From: Sciurus carolinensis
Lineage: Eukaryota; Chordata; Mammalia; Rodentia; Sciuridae
Reading direction: 5' to 3'
Assembly (NCBI RefSeq): GCF_902686445.1
Contig: NC_062219.1
Location: 145,744,057 to 145,808,056, forward strand
Length of the DNA: 64,000 bases
In this document: positions 53,816-63,162 of the stretch, piece after piece
Numbering within the stretch: the first letter of the stretch is position 1
Layout of the letters: each line of letters begins with the position of its first letter
Notes under the pieces: model-generated
Seen by the model: only the letters and a program-made list of their open reading frames with translations
What the model was told of the DNA's origin: nothing
Databases searched by the model: none
Made by a program: the position numbers and the translations under genes

Positions 53816-53838
53816 TATTGGTATAAAAACCGGACGTG

Positions 53839-54062
53839 TAGCCGAATGCGGTGGCCATGCCTGTAATCCCAGTGATTTGGGAAGCTGAGGCAGGAAGATC
53901 CCAAATCTGAGGTCAGCCTCAGCAACTGAGCGAGACCCTTGGCAACTTAGTGAGACCCTGTCTCGAAATAAAGAGGTTGGGGATGTGGCTCAGTGGTTAA
54001 GTGCCCTGGATTCAATTTCCCGTAACACCACCACAAAAAAAAAAAAAAAAAAAAAAAAAAAA
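53839..54062 (+). mobile_element. MEN-type SINE
   Basis: agccgaatgcggtggccatg, full B1 half, gttggggatgtggctcagtg; A tail of about 27. Confidence 0.93.
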
Positions 54063-54125
54063 GGAAGCATAAATTATTCTGAGAAATGCACAACTGTGAA
54101 TTGAGAGGAATAATGGATGATGATG

Positions 54126-54154
54126 GTGTGTGTGTGTGGGTGTGTGTGTGTGTG
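54126..54154. repeat. (TG)n at a SINE 3' end
   Basis: About 14 TG units with one GG interruption, on the tail side of the next minus-strand ID. Confidence 0.93.
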
Positions 54155-54213
54155 CTGGGGATCAGACTGGTGCCTGCTAAACACACTCTACCATTGAACC
54201 ACACCCAGGACCC
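54155..54213 (-). mobile_element. ID SINE, truncated
   Basis: ctggggatcagactggtgcc tgctaaacacactctacc and gaaccacacccagg. Confidence 0.8.
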
Positions 54214-54499
54214 AGAGGATGATTTAGACAGAATAGGAAAGATAATACAGGGACATGAAAAACCAGGAAAGGAAAAGAGAAGCAGCCTAGTAATCCTGGA
54301 GATTTAGCCGAGAGAGCTGTCGCTTACAGCAAGGCACACACCTTTGGCAAGATTCTAAAAGCCAGCACATACCGTGAGTGCTTTGAGGATGTGGTTTCCA
54401 ATATCTTCCATAGAAGAATTGAGGCTTCATCTTATTGAAACATTTTTCAGCCAAGTTCATCCTTCCTAGCGACTGACCACATGAAAAAGGTTCATGAAA

Positions 54500-54690
54500 A
54501 ATAAACTTGCAGCCTGATAAAGTGTTTAGGATTTGCCTCAAAATACTTGGGGATTGGAGGGACGGAGATGAAGAAGACGGGTGGAGTCAATGGGATCTGA
54601 GTGATGGGTATTCAGGAGTTACACTGCTGCTCTGCCTGCTTTTGAGAATTTTTGAAACTTTCCTTAATAAAAAGTTATTTGTGACCCTAT
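54500..54690 (+). repeat. Old LINE 3'-end-like remnant
   Basis: gatttgcctcaaaatacttg ggg, gtgatgggtattcagg and gaaactttccttaataaaaag resemble the 3' end of an old L1. Confidence 0.4.
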
Positions 54691-55162
54691 TACGGGGGTG
54701 AAGGGTCATTCCCGCACCCCATGTTTCCCATGTTCCAGGAAAAAAAGAACTCACCAGACCAGAAGATGTGGGCTTGTCCCTTCTGTTGTCGGGCTGTTTA
54801 ACTCGGAGCCAATTACTCCACCTTTGTGGGCCTCAATTCGCTACTCTAAATTGAGGGGGCCAGGGTAAAGGGCTCACTCTGAACAGCCCCGAGAGCAAGA
54901 GCCGTGCCTTCAGCTTCCCATAGTTAGGAGGACAGCTGCGGAATTTTCCTTCGTTAACTGACAAACTCTCCAAATACCTAGCTAGGCTTTGGAGACACCA
55001 TTAAAAGAAACAGGTGTGCTCTCCCAGAGTCTTAGGCTGTAAAAGACAGATTAATAAAAACGATCGTGGTACAACTGATAAATGTTACAGTAAGTGCTAG
55101 AGATTAGATGCTCCAGGCTTTGCATTACTGATATTGAATACCCCACAAAATCAGGAGACTCA
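54691..55162. other. Mostly unique sequence
   Basis: ccacctttgtgggcctcaat tcgctactctaaa (54818-54850) is a MIR + remnant. The rest is unrecognised. Confidence 0.45.
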
Positions 55163-55348
55163 CCAGGCGCAGCGGACTTCGGAGGCTGAGGGCAGGAGGC
55201 TCTGGAGTTCAAGGCCAGCCTCAGCAACTTAGTGAGGCCCAGTCTCTAAGTAAAATACAAAAAAGGGCTAGGGATATGGCTCAGGGGTTGAGTGCCCCTG
55301 AGTTCAATCCCCAGTACCAAAAAAAGAAAAAAAAAAAGAAAAAAGAAG
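55163..55348 (+). mobile_element. MEN-type SINE with internal deletion
   Basis: caccaggcgcagcggacttc, gctagggatatggctcaggg and gttcaatccccagtacc; tail of AAAG units. Confidence 0.9.
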
Positions 55349-55507
55349 AAAACTCTGAGATGAGATGGTATAATGACAGAAATACACATTGTGCCTTGGA
55401 ATGCAGAAGGGAAACCTATCCCCGACTGAGGGAGTCAGAGGTTTTATGTAGAAGAAAATGTTCATGTTGAGTTTTTATAAATTAATTTACTTTAATTGTA
55501 GAGAAAA

Positions 55508-55547
55508 AATATATATTACATATATATAATATATATATATATATATA
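55508..55547. repeat. (TA)n tract
   Basis: tatataatatatatatatat inside the L1 remnant. Confidence 0.9.
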
Positions 55548-55715
55548 AAACAAAGAGATCAAGTCCACTCTCACTATTCAACCATCTCCATCATCTAAGG
55601 AATTTTTTCATCTTTCCCAACAGAAACGCAGCACCCAGTACTCGCTGACTCCCCAGCCCACCTCCCCGTAGCCCTGGACAACCACCAACCTATTTTCCTT
55701 ATTATCTTATTTTAT

Positions 55716-55786
55716 TTTTGTGGTGCTGGGATGGAACACAGGACTTGAGCATGCTGGGCCAGTGATCTCCCACTGAGCCACACTCC
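55716..55786 (-). mobile_element. ID SINE
   Basis: ttgtggtgctgggatggaac, gagcatgctgggccagtgat and gagccacactcc. Confidence 0.85.
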
Positions 55787-55997
55787 ATTCTACTCTCTCT
55801 CTCTCTCTGTGACTTTGACTACTCCTAAGTGCTCCTGGAAGTGGAATCCTACGGTCCTCGTCCTTCTGAAGTCGACCTAACCACTCAGCACACTGTCCTC
55901 ACTGTCCTTCCATGTTGTACTATGTAACAGAATTTCCTTCTTTCTTAAGGTAGAATAATATTCCCTTGTGTGTATATATTTTTGTGATCCTTTGATG

Positions 55998-56037
55998 TGG
56001 AGGGCGGGTACTGGGAATCAGACACGCTAGGCTAGGT
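55998..56037 (-). mobile_element. ID SINE fragment
   Basis: gtggagggcgggtactggga atcagacacgc; only the 3' side remains next to a newer ID. Confidence 0.5.
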
Positions 56038-56042
56038 GTTTT

Positions 56043-56130
56043 GTTTGTTTGTTTGCGGTGCTGGGGACTGAACCCAGGGCCTTGTGCTTGCGAGGCAAGC
56101 ACTCTACCAACTGAGCTATCTCTCCAGCCC
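56043..56130 (-). mobile_element. ID SINE with perfect target-site duplication
   Basis: gcggtgctggggactgaacc, gcttgcgaggcaagcactct and gagctatctctccagccc. Direct repeats ctaggctaggtgtttt lie at 56027-56042 and 56130-56145. Confidence 0.94.
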
Positions 56131-56159
56131 TAGGCTAGGTGTTTTATTCAACTTTTTCT

Positions 56160-56328
56160 TCGCTGTGATCAAAAGACCTAACAATAACAACTCAGAGGAG
56201 GGAAAGCTCATTTTGGCTCATGGTTTCAGAGGTTTAGTCCATGGTCCGTAGCTCTAGGCCCAAAGTGAGGCAAAACATGGTGGAGGAGAGCAACTCAGGA
56301 CATAGCAACCAGAAAGGAGAGAGAGAGG

Positions 56329-56386
<58 letters not shown>

Positions 56387-56607
56387 TCTGTTCTCACCAG
56401 GACAAACTCTAAAACCCAAAGGCAGAACCCCAGTGATTTATTTCCTCCAACCACACCGTATACGCCTATAGTTCCCACCCAGTTAATCCTCATTGATGGA
56501 TTAATTCACTGTTTGGGTTACAGTTCTCATCACCTTATCATTCCACCTCTGAAAATTCTTGCGTTGACTCACACATGAGTTTTGGGGAGACATCTCATAT
56601 CTAACAC
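56160..56607 (-). mobile_element. MTD-like MaLR LTR
   Basis: gctgtgatcaaaagacctaa caataacaac, ggtttcagaggtttagtcca, aggcagaaccccagtgattt and tttggggagacatctcat atc are the reverse of an MTD-type LTR. It contains an expanded (GA)n. Solo LTR. Confidence 0.8.
56317..56383. repeat. (GA)n array inside the LTR
   Basis: About 30 GA units at the position where the family has a short CT-rich segment. Confidence 0.95.
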
Positions 56608-56670
56608 CAGGAGAGCTGGTGGGATGGTTTTTCCACTGAGTCACACGTCCAGCACTCCGTTCATTTTGGT

Positions 56671-56702
56671 TGTGTATGTGTATGTGTGTGTGCGTGCGTG
56701 TG
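56671..56702. repeat. (TG)n/(CGTG)n at a SINE 3' end
   Basis: tgtgtatgtgtatgtgtgtg then tgcgtgcgtgtg. Confidence 0.9.
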
Positions 56703-56882
56703 TACTAGAGATGGAACCCAGGGGCACTCTACACCTGAGCTATGCCACCAGCCCTATTTATTTCTTGTTTTGAGACAGGATCTCACTAAGTTGCTAAGTT
56801 ACTAAGGTTGGCCTCCAATCTGTGATCCTCTTGCCTCAGTCTCTGATTAGCTGGGATTACAGGCATGCACACCATGCCTTGG
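56703..56882 (-). mobile_element. MEN-type SINE
   Basis: actagagatggaacccaggg, gctatgccaccagccc and the B1 half to acaccatgccttggcc. Confidence 0.9.
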
Positions 56883-57006
56883 CCTCCATTCATATTGATG
56901 GACACTTGGGTTGTTTCTACCTTTTGGCTATTGTCAATTATTCTGCTATGAATAGGGGCATGTAGCTTTTTGTGTTCCTGCTTTCTATTTATTTATTTAT
57001 CTATTT

Positions 57007-57179
57007 ACTAGATCTGGGGATTGACCCCAGGGGGGATTCTATCATGGAGCTACATCCCCAGCTCTTCTTATTTTTTATTCTGAAACAGGGTCTCACTAAC
57101 TTGCTGAGGTTGGCCTCAAATTCACAATCCTCCTACCTCAGCCTCCTGAGTTGCCAGGCTTATAGGCATACCTGGCTCG
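57007..57179 (-). mobile_element. MEN-type SINE
   Basis: ctagatctggggattgaccc, gctacatccccagctc and the B1 half to gcatacctggctc. Confidence 0.9.
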
Positions 57180-57409
57180 CTTTCAGTTCTTCTAGGTATA
57201 TACTTCATTAGGTTTGAAAACTAAGAAAGAATTAAGGCAAAAAGAAAAAGATGAACTTGCCAAGAAGGATGTGCACTGTGTACAGAGGCAAGGAGTGCTC
57301 CTGACGAGGAGGCCAGAGCATAGAGGGAAGAGACAAGCGGTAGGCAGAGGCCGAAAAGAGAGGGCCTCACATACCATGGGAAATGGACAGTGGGGATGTG
57401 AAGTTTGGA

Positions 57410-57775
57410 TCCTAATTGTCCCCAAAAGACTGGTGTGACGGAGGCTTGGTATCTAGGGAGGACTCTTGGGAGGGGGTCAAACCCTTAAGAGGTGGAACAT
57501 TCTGGAAATTTCGTAGGTCATAGGGGTCGTGCCACCGAGGGGGTTGAGGGACCCTGGCCCCTTCTCCTCCCTCTCCACTTCCTGGACATGAGGCGAGCAG
57601 TTTTGCTGGGCCCACCCAGCCTTACAGCAGGCCCAGAGCAATGGGGCCAACTGACCAAGAACTGAAGCCTCCATAACTGAGCAAAAAGAAGCCTTTTCTC
57701 CTGTATAAGCTGATTTTACTTCAGGTATTTATTTCAGGTATTTGTCGTAGTGATGGAAAGCTGGCTAATACCGGG
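57410..57775 (+). mobile_element. MaLR-type LTR
   Basis: ggatcctaattgtccccaaa, accgagggggttgaggg, gaactgaagcctccataact and gtataagctgattttacttc agg. Solo LTR. Confidence 0.65.
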
Positions 57776-57799
57776 TGCTAAGATCAGATTCTTCTTTGG

Positions 57800-57890
57800 G
57801 GGGCTGGGGGCATTATTCAGTGGCAGTGTGCGTGCTTAGCATGCACAAGACCCTGGCTTCAATCCCCAGCACCAAAAACAAACAGACAAA
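57800..57890 (+). mobile_element. ID SINE
   Basis: ggggctgggggcattattca gtggcag, gcttagcatgcacaagaccc and cttcaatccccagcacc. Confidence 0.9.
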
Positions 57891-57919
57891 TCCTTTTTTC
57901 ATTGTTATTCTTCAAGAGA

Positions 57920-58025
57920 TTATTTTTTTTTTTTTTTTTTTTTTTTTGTGGTGCTGGGGATTTGAACCCAGGGCTTTGTGCTTGTGAGGCAAACACTCTA
58001 CCAACCAAGCTTTATCCCCAGCCCC
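57920..58025 (-). mobile_element. ID SINE
   Basis: T tail, gtggtgctggggatttgaac, gcttgtgaggcaaacactct and aagctttatccccagcccc. Confidence 0.93.
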
Positions 58026-58049
58026 AAGTGATTCCTTTTTCCTTTTTTT

Positions 58050-58125
58050 AAGCAGTACTGGGGATTGAACCCAGTGCCTCCTGCATGCTAGGCAAGCACT
58101 GTACCGCTGAGCTACATCCCCAACC
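58050..58125 (-). mobile_element. ID SINE
   Basis: agcagtactggggattgaac, gcatgctaggcaagcactgt and gagctacatccccaaccc. Confidence 0.92.
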
Positions 58126-58150
58126 CATTTTGTGAGGTTATTTATTTTTT

Positions 58151-58265
58151 TAGTTGTCGACAGACCTTTATCTTATTCATTTATTTATATGTGGTGCTGA
58201 GAATCAAACCCATGCCTCACACATGCGAGGCGAGTGCTCCACCACTGAGCTACAACCCCAGTCCC
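58151..58265 (-). mobile_element. ID SINE with long AT tail
   Basis: tagttgtcgacagaccttta, atgtggtgctgagaatcaaa and gagctacaaccccagtcc. Confidence 0.92.
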
Positions 58266-58277
58266 ACCCCTGGCCCC

Positions 58278-58394
58278 ATTTTTTTTTTTTCAGACAGTCA
58301 TGCTAAGTGGCCCAGGCTGGACTTCACCTTACCAACCTCCTTCCTCAGCCTCCCAAGTAGCAGAGATTACAGGTGTGCACCACTGCACCCGGCT
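58278..58394 (-). mobile_element. B1-like half element
   Basis: gtcatgctaagtggcccagg ctgg to ccactgcacccggctt. With the preceding ID elements it may be a MEN whose halves were separated by the ID at 58151. Confidence 0.85.
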
Positions 58395-58866
58395 TTGAAT
58401 GTAACTATGCAACTATTCAGAAACAAGGTTTGTATGGCAAAGACTTTGGGCCCCTGTGGAAATGACCACTAGAGAAGACACACACATGGCCGCGGCTACC
58501 CCAGGCTTGTTTCTCTCACAATAGTCCTCTTCACGCCACAGGTGTTCAATACGTAGTAATGGAATGATCAATTGACTAATTACTTATGGTCAATGGATCT
58601 GTGCTATTTCACAGAATCTTTTGCTCAAAACAGCATTCTCTAATGCACTGCTTTTATTTGACTGAATTCTTTTCAGAATCAACTAAGCCAGGGCACAAAT
58701 CCGATTATGAGATTCTACATTCGACTCTCCAGCTGACTTTCTCTGTAATGCAGGAGGAATCCCTTTAGCTCTGGTGATAATGGTACCAGGTAAACTCCTG
58801 GACCCACCCAGATATGATCGACAATGCAGCCAAGTTTCCCAAAATCTGTTCACTTCCATAATTCAT
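58395..58866. other. Unique sequence
   Basis: Nothing recognised. Confidence 0.45.
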
Positions 58867-58879
58867 TTCTATGTGTAGT

Positions 58880-58979
58880 TTTCTTTTTTTTCTTTTCTTT
58901 TTTTTGGTGCTGGGGATCGAACCCAGGGCCCTGTGCTTGTAAGGCAAGCACTTTACCAACTGAGCTATATCCCCAGCCC
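58880..58979 (-). mobile_element. ID SINE with target-site duplication
   Basis: ggtgctggggatcgaaccca, gcttgtaaggcaagcacttt and gagctatatccccagccct. tctatgtgtagt repeats at 58868-58879 and 58980-58991. Confidence 0.93.
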
Positions 58980-59040
58980 TCTATGTGTAGTCTTAATCCC
59001 ATGTGGATCCAGTTGCATTCCTGAGAAATCAATGGCAATC

Positions 59041-59080
59041 TGTGTGTGTGTGTATGTGTGTGTGTGTGCACGTGCGCACA
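59041..59080. repeat. (TG)n microsatellite
   Basis: tgtgtgtgtgtgtatgtgtg and on to tgtgtgcacgtgcgcaca; 50 bases from an ID element. Confidence 0.9.
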
Positions 59081-59514
59081 TACATAGTGTAATGAGTTTA
59101 ACACCCTTCGGTGGTATTTGAGTTTTTCTCACAATGCCACCGAACATCCCATTGCTCCACAAAAGGACAAGCTGCTCTCACAAGAGGATCCTATTCACAT
59201 GTTCTTCTTCGTATCGCTTGACTTTTCTGGGATTAATGTTTGTACTTTGCTTATAATGTGAAATGACAGTAAAAGTCGACCATTATATCAAATTCTCAAC
59301 AAAACTCAGTTGCCCAAAGGAAATTGGATTTGTGTGTGTGTGAAGTAGTGGAAAAGGAGGATGCAGGGTTTTTGTTGAGCAAAACACTTCACACATCTAA
59401 AGTGCTGTCGAAATCAGGCCTTTGGACTTGAGCTTCTCCAACATGATTTACTCAATGGAGCTGGATTTAGAGGTGACCTTAGATATCATAAAGCTATACA
59501 AAATGTCAACAAAA
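59081..59514. other. Unique sequence
   Basis: Repeat-free; gggattaatgtttgtactttg and aagtcgaccattatatc are notable. It may be conserved, but I cannot judge. Confidence 0.35.
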
Positions 59515-59627
59515 GCCAGATGTGGTGGCGTTCACCTGGGATCCTCACAAGTTTGAGGCCAGCCCGGGCAACTTGTTAAGACCCTGTCTCAAAAGTTAAA
59601 AAAATGTATAAAGGACTGGGGGATGAG
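59515..59627 (+). mobile_element. MEN-type SINE, B1 part with internal deletion
   Basis: agccagatgtggtggcgttc, cagcccgggcaacttgttaa and aaaggactgggggatg. The next MEN interrupts its ID half. Confidence 0.85.
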
Positions 59628-59826
59628 CCAGGCATGGTGGCACACACCTGTAATCCAGGAGGCTGAGGCAGGAGGATTGTAAGCTCAAAGCCAGCCTCAG
59701 CAGCTTAATGAGGCCCTAAGCAACTCAGTGAGACCCTGTCTCAAAAAATAAAAAGGGCTGGGATGTGGTTCAGTAGTTAAGCACCCCTGGCTTCAATCCC
59801 CAGCACCAAAAAATAAAATAAAATAG
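59628..59826 (+). mobile_element. MEN-type SINE, nested
   Basis: gagccaggcatggtggcaca, full B1 half, gctgggatgtggttcagtag; tail (AAAAT)n. Confidence 0.92.
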
Positions 59827-59890
59827 GCTAGGGAGATAGCTCAGAGGTAGAACATTCCTGGGTTCAATCCCTAAAGCCCAAAAAAAGGGG
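59827..59890 (+). mobile_element. ID half after the nested MEN
   Basis: ggctagggagatagctcaga ggtagaac and gttcaatccctaaagcc. It could be the displaced ID half of 59515 or a separate ID. Confidence 0.8.
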
Positions 59891-59959
59891 AGGGGGATAC
59901 AATATGAACAGGTGGCCCAGGTGGTGAGTAATATCCCCAAATGCATCTTTTTAATATTT

Positions 59960-60114
59960 TTTTAGTTGCCAGTGTATTTTTGTCAAGTTTTTAGTTGTAG
60001 ATGGACACAATACCTTTATTTTGTTTATTTATTTTTATGTGGTGCTGAGGATCTAACGCAGGGCCTCACGCATGCCAGGCAGGCGCTCCACCACTGAGCC
60101 CCAGCCCCAGTCCC
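59960..60114 (-). mobile_element. ID SINE with long AT tail
   Basis: agttgtagatggacacaata cctttatttt, gtggtgctgaggatctaacg and gagccccagccccagtcc. A second partial tail (agttgccagtgtattt) precedes it. Confidence 0.9.
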
Positions 60115-60187
60115 GCAAATGCATTGTTAAAGGTACGGTGACCCCAGCAAAGGATGCACAGTCCTGCTCCTTTGAGAACTCATGGCT

Positions 60188-60204
60188 TCACACTTTAAGT
60201 GTGA
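60188..60204. promoter_or_regulatory. Perfect 17-base inverted repeat, T-box/NKX2-like
   Basis: tcacactttaagtgtga has 8-base arms around one central base. The arms resemble T-box half sites (TCACACCT), and the centre (CACTTNAAGTG) resembles NKX2 sites. It could be chance. Confidence 0.25.
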
Positions 60205-60299
60205 CATTGAGCTGAGTGCCAGGATGTCACAGGGCGATTCTGAAGTGTGTGGGACATGAGGAGAATTGAGTCTCGTCATATTCTCTTGTACTTTTTCCC

Positions 60300-60368
60300 A
60301 GGGCTGGGGGTGGAGTCCAGGGCCTTGTGCATACTAAGCAGGCACTCTGCCACCGAGCCCGACCCGCC
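60300..60368 (-). mobile_element. ID SINE, diverged
   Basis: agggctgggggtggagtcca, gcatactaagcaggcactct and gagcccgacccgcc. Confidence 0.75.
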
Positions 60369-60644
60369 CAGACTCTTTCCATTTTAATGATTTGCTGGGT
60401 TAGGATTTATGTTCAACTACATATAATCAAGGCCTACCTCCCTCTTTTCCCCAAAAATGGCTTAAACAAGGCTGTAGTTTACTTCTCTTTCAGATAAAAC
60501 GGGACAGTAGGGAGCTAGGGAAAATGGGTCTCAGTTGCCACTCTATCATTCCAAAAGCTCGCCCTGCACACAGAACCAATGAAAGCTCACCCCCAACACC
60601 TTGCTCCAGGTCACAGCATAGAGAGGTGGGAAGAAGAGGCTTAC
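60369..60644. other. Unique sequence
   Basis: Nothing recognised. Confidence 0.4.
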
Positions 60645-60815
60645 CAGGCAGCTGCAGAAGCCCACAACTGTGAACCCAGAGACTCAGGAGGTTGAGGTGG
60701 GAGGATTGCAAACCAGAGACCAGCCTCAGCAACTTAGTGAGACGCTGTCTTAAAATAAACAAGGCCTGGAAATGCAGCTCAGTGGTAAAGTGCCCCTGGG
60801 CTCAATCCTCAGTAC

Positions 60816-60847
<32 letters not shown>
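60645..60847 (+). mobile_element. MEN-type SINE
   Basis: caggcagctgcagaagccca, gagaccagcctcagcaactt, gcctggaaatgcagctcagt; A tail of about 29. Confidence 0.91.
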
Positions 60848-60848
<1 letters not shown>

Positions 60849-61189
60849 AGGCCCACCATCTCCCTTTGAAGATGCATCCCCCAAGTGACACTGCCAACAA
60901 CCAGAACTGATCACAAGGTCAGGAGGACCTGCAAAGGTTGCTGGAAGTGTAGCCACTTGGGTGAGGCTGGGGTTCTCCAACAAGGATCTAGGGCCAGGCC
61001 TCTACTAGAGGCCCTTGGCAATCTCGGTCCCATGTTTTACTTTTTCTAAAATGAAAAAAAGAAGGGAGAGGTAGAAGAAGAGGAGGTCCTACGGGGGAGA
61101 GGGAGACTCCCTGGCACTTAAGCTGCTGAGGCCGCCTAGGTCCCCTGGAGTCAGCCCTGAAGTCACTTCCTCGGAGAAGCCCACCGGGT
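60848..61189. other. Unique sequence
   Basis: Nothing recognised. Confidence 0.4.
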
Positions 61190-61560
61190 TCTCCTGGCCT
61201 CCCTCCTGCGCCGGCTCCCACTCAGCCGAGGCCTCCCTGTTATTCTCCGTCAATAGCACTTGTGCTGAGAGCGCTCATCGGAGTTGACGTTAATGAGTCA
61301 CTGTTGTGACTGCGTGTGCCCGTCTGCCGCCTCAGCGGCACGCGCAGCCCTGCAAGGCCGGGACGGAACCTGCCGTGTGCTGCGCCCCTGGCAAACGCTC
61401 GGCGGATTTCTCCCATCGGGTTATAAACGAATGAGAAGGCACGGGTTTGCCCCTGGTCAGACAGCAGTGCGCACCCAGGAGGGGACAAATAGATCTTCCG
61501 GCGCTGGTGTCCTCACCGTGCACACGGGTTTCACAAGTGACAAAGTGAGGCCCGGAAGGA
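61190..61560. promoter_or_regulatory. CpG-rich repeat-free block G
   Basis: Dense CpGs (ctcagcggcacgcgcagccc, aacgctcggcggatttctcc) next to AT words (gttgacgttaatgagtca, gggttataaacgaatg). It could be a small CpG island, a first exon or an enhancer. No splice or coding signal is convincing. Confidence 0.3.
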
Positions 61561-61777
61561 TGTCACCTTCCTGACCTCGTGAAGATGATTAGTGGCAGGA
61601 GGAGGCCAGGGATCCGGAATGTTGCATGCTCAGCCCGTTCTCTTTCCACTGTAGTAAGATAGCACTTGTCTTCACACCCAAGGATCTCCTAGCTCAAAAA
61701 AGTTACGGTATTCATACAAAGATTCTCCTGCATGGAGATCATCAATTTGCTTCCGATCATGTGTGTGTGTGTCTGTG
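61561..61777. other. Unique sequence
   Basis: Ends in a short TG patch (61762-61778) at the tail of the next SINE. Confidence 0.4.
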
Positions 61778-61943
61778 TTATTGGGGCTTGAACCCAGAGG
61801 TGCTTTACCCCTGAGCCACATCCCCAGCCAATTTTATTTTTCAGAGTCTCACTAAGTTGCTGAGGCTGACCTTGAACTTGCAATCCTCCTGCTTCAACCC
61901 TCCCAAATCACTGGGATTATAGGCGTGGACCATGACACCCAGC
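61778..61943 (-). mobile_element. MEN-type SINE
   Basis: ttattggggcttgaacccag, gccacatccccagcc and the B1 half to catgacacccagc. Confidence 0.9.
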
Positions 61944-61972
61944 AAAATTCCCTTTCTTAAAAGATACAGGGT

Positions 61973-62050
61973 AACTGGGCACAGTGGCCATGTCTATAAT
62001 CCCAGACAGTGGTAGAGCACACCTGGGTTCAACAGCCAGTACCAAAAAGA
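61973..62050 (+). mobile_element. MEN-type SINE with large internal deletion
   Basis: aactgggcacagtggccatg joins directly to cagtggtagagcacacctgg; about 130 central bases are missing. Confidence 0.82.
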
Positions 62051-62170
62051 CAAAAGAATTGACCTCAGGAGAGAAGGCCATGAACTCTCCACATCCAGTC
62101 TTCAGAAAATGTTTTCTTTATCTGTAAGAACCCAGGACGTTTAACACATGCCGTTTCAAAAAATGGCAGG

Positions 62171-62388
62171 AGGCCAGGCAGGGTGGTGCATGCTTGTGAT
62201 CCCAGCAGCTCGGGAGGCAGAGGCAGGAGGATTGTGAGTTCAAAGCCAGCCTCAGCAACTGCACCAGGTGCTAAGCAACTCAGAGACCCTGTCTCTAAAT
62301 AAAATACAAAATAGGGCTGGGGATGTGACTCAGTGGTCGAGTGCCCCTGAGTTCAATCCCCGGTACCATAAAAAAATAAATAATAAAG
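62171..62388 (+). mobile_element. MEN-type SINE
   Basis: aggccaggcagggtggtgca, full B1 half, gctggggatgtgactcagtg and gttcaatccccggtacc. Confidence 0.94.
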
Positions 62389-62470
62389 TAAAGAACATGT
62401 TCCCTGAGTGTTTCTCCCACTTCCCTCCAAACTTCTATCACCAACAGTACTATTTCAAAGTTACAAAATA

Positions 62471-62590
62471 CAAGCCAGGCACACCCATAGTCCCAGCTCC
62501 TCGAGATTGGGGTGGAAGGACCACTGAAGCCCAGGACTTTAGGACCAGCCTGGGCAACAGAGAAGACCTTATCTTAGGGGGGGCAAAAAA
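62471..62590 (+). mobile_element. 7SL-derived monomer (FAM/proto-B1-like)
   Basis: caagccaggcacacccatag tcccagctcctcg, gaccactgaagcccaggact and ccagcctgggcaacagagaa. Confidence 0.65.
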
Positions 62591-62625
62591 AGAAAGTTAC
62601 AAAATGAAAAAAATTTTTTAAAGTA

Positions 62626-62692
62626 TTGGGCCGGGAGTGGGGTTCAGTAGTAGACAGTTTTTCTAGCAAGTTCCAGACCCTGGGTTTGTGAA
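62626..62692 (+). mobile_element. Degraded ID SINE
   Basis: ttgggccgggagtggggttc agtagtagac and ccagaccctgggtttg. Confidence 0.6.
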
Positions 62693-62800
62693 AACAGAAC
62701 TCAAAGACTCACAAACTGTAACGGGCATTTAACACTCAAATGGGGAACTAAGGAAAGCCCCATGGTCTCTTGATCCAGAGAATACAAAGAGTGTATTGAA

Positions 62801-62916
62801 TGGCCGGTGAAGATGCACACCTGTGATCCCTGCTACCCGGGAGGTTGAGGAAGGAGAATCACAGGTTTGAAGCCAGCTGAGCAACTCAGCAGAAACCTGT
62901 ATCAAAATCAAAAAAT
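62801..62916 (+). mobile_element. MEN-type SINE, B1 half
   Basis: atggccggtgaagatgcaca, ctacccgggaggttgagg and gtatcaaaatcaaaaaatc. The ID half is missing where the L1 begins. Confidence 0.85.
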
Positions 62917-62924
62917 CGGAGTTT

Positions 62925-62935
62925 CAAGATGGCGG
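62925..62935 (+). promoter_or_regulatory. YY1-type site at the L1 5' end
   Basis: caagatggcgg matches the reverse of the YY1 consensus CCGCCATCTTG. In human L1 a YY1 site at this position fixes the transcription start. Confidence 0.75.
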
Positions 62936-63162
62936 ACTAGGGGGCAGCTGCATTTCACGTTGCTCCAGGATGCAAGATTCAAAAGAGGAGATAGTGAGAG
63001 ACTTGGGACCAACTCAAAGCCGCCGGGTGAGTCTCTCCCATTGGGGAGGCGTCCCGGATGGGGCGGTAGCCCCGGAACGCAGGGAATTTGTGAAGTAGAG
63101 TTGCTCGGCGAGACGCCCCTCCCCCCGCTGGAGCGGTAAACATGGACAACTGGGATCATCGT

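Larger units (their letters stand above)
55480..57210 (-). mobile_element. Ancient antisense L1 with five insertions
   Basis: Reading left to right: caaccatctccatcatctaa, ccgtagccctggacaaccac, gactactcctaagtgctcct, ccatgttgtactatgtaaca, ggtagaataatattcccttg, attgatggacacttgggttg, ttctaggtatatacttcatt. This is the reversed L1 3' part. ID, MTD-type LTR and MEN copies split it. Confidence 0.7.
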
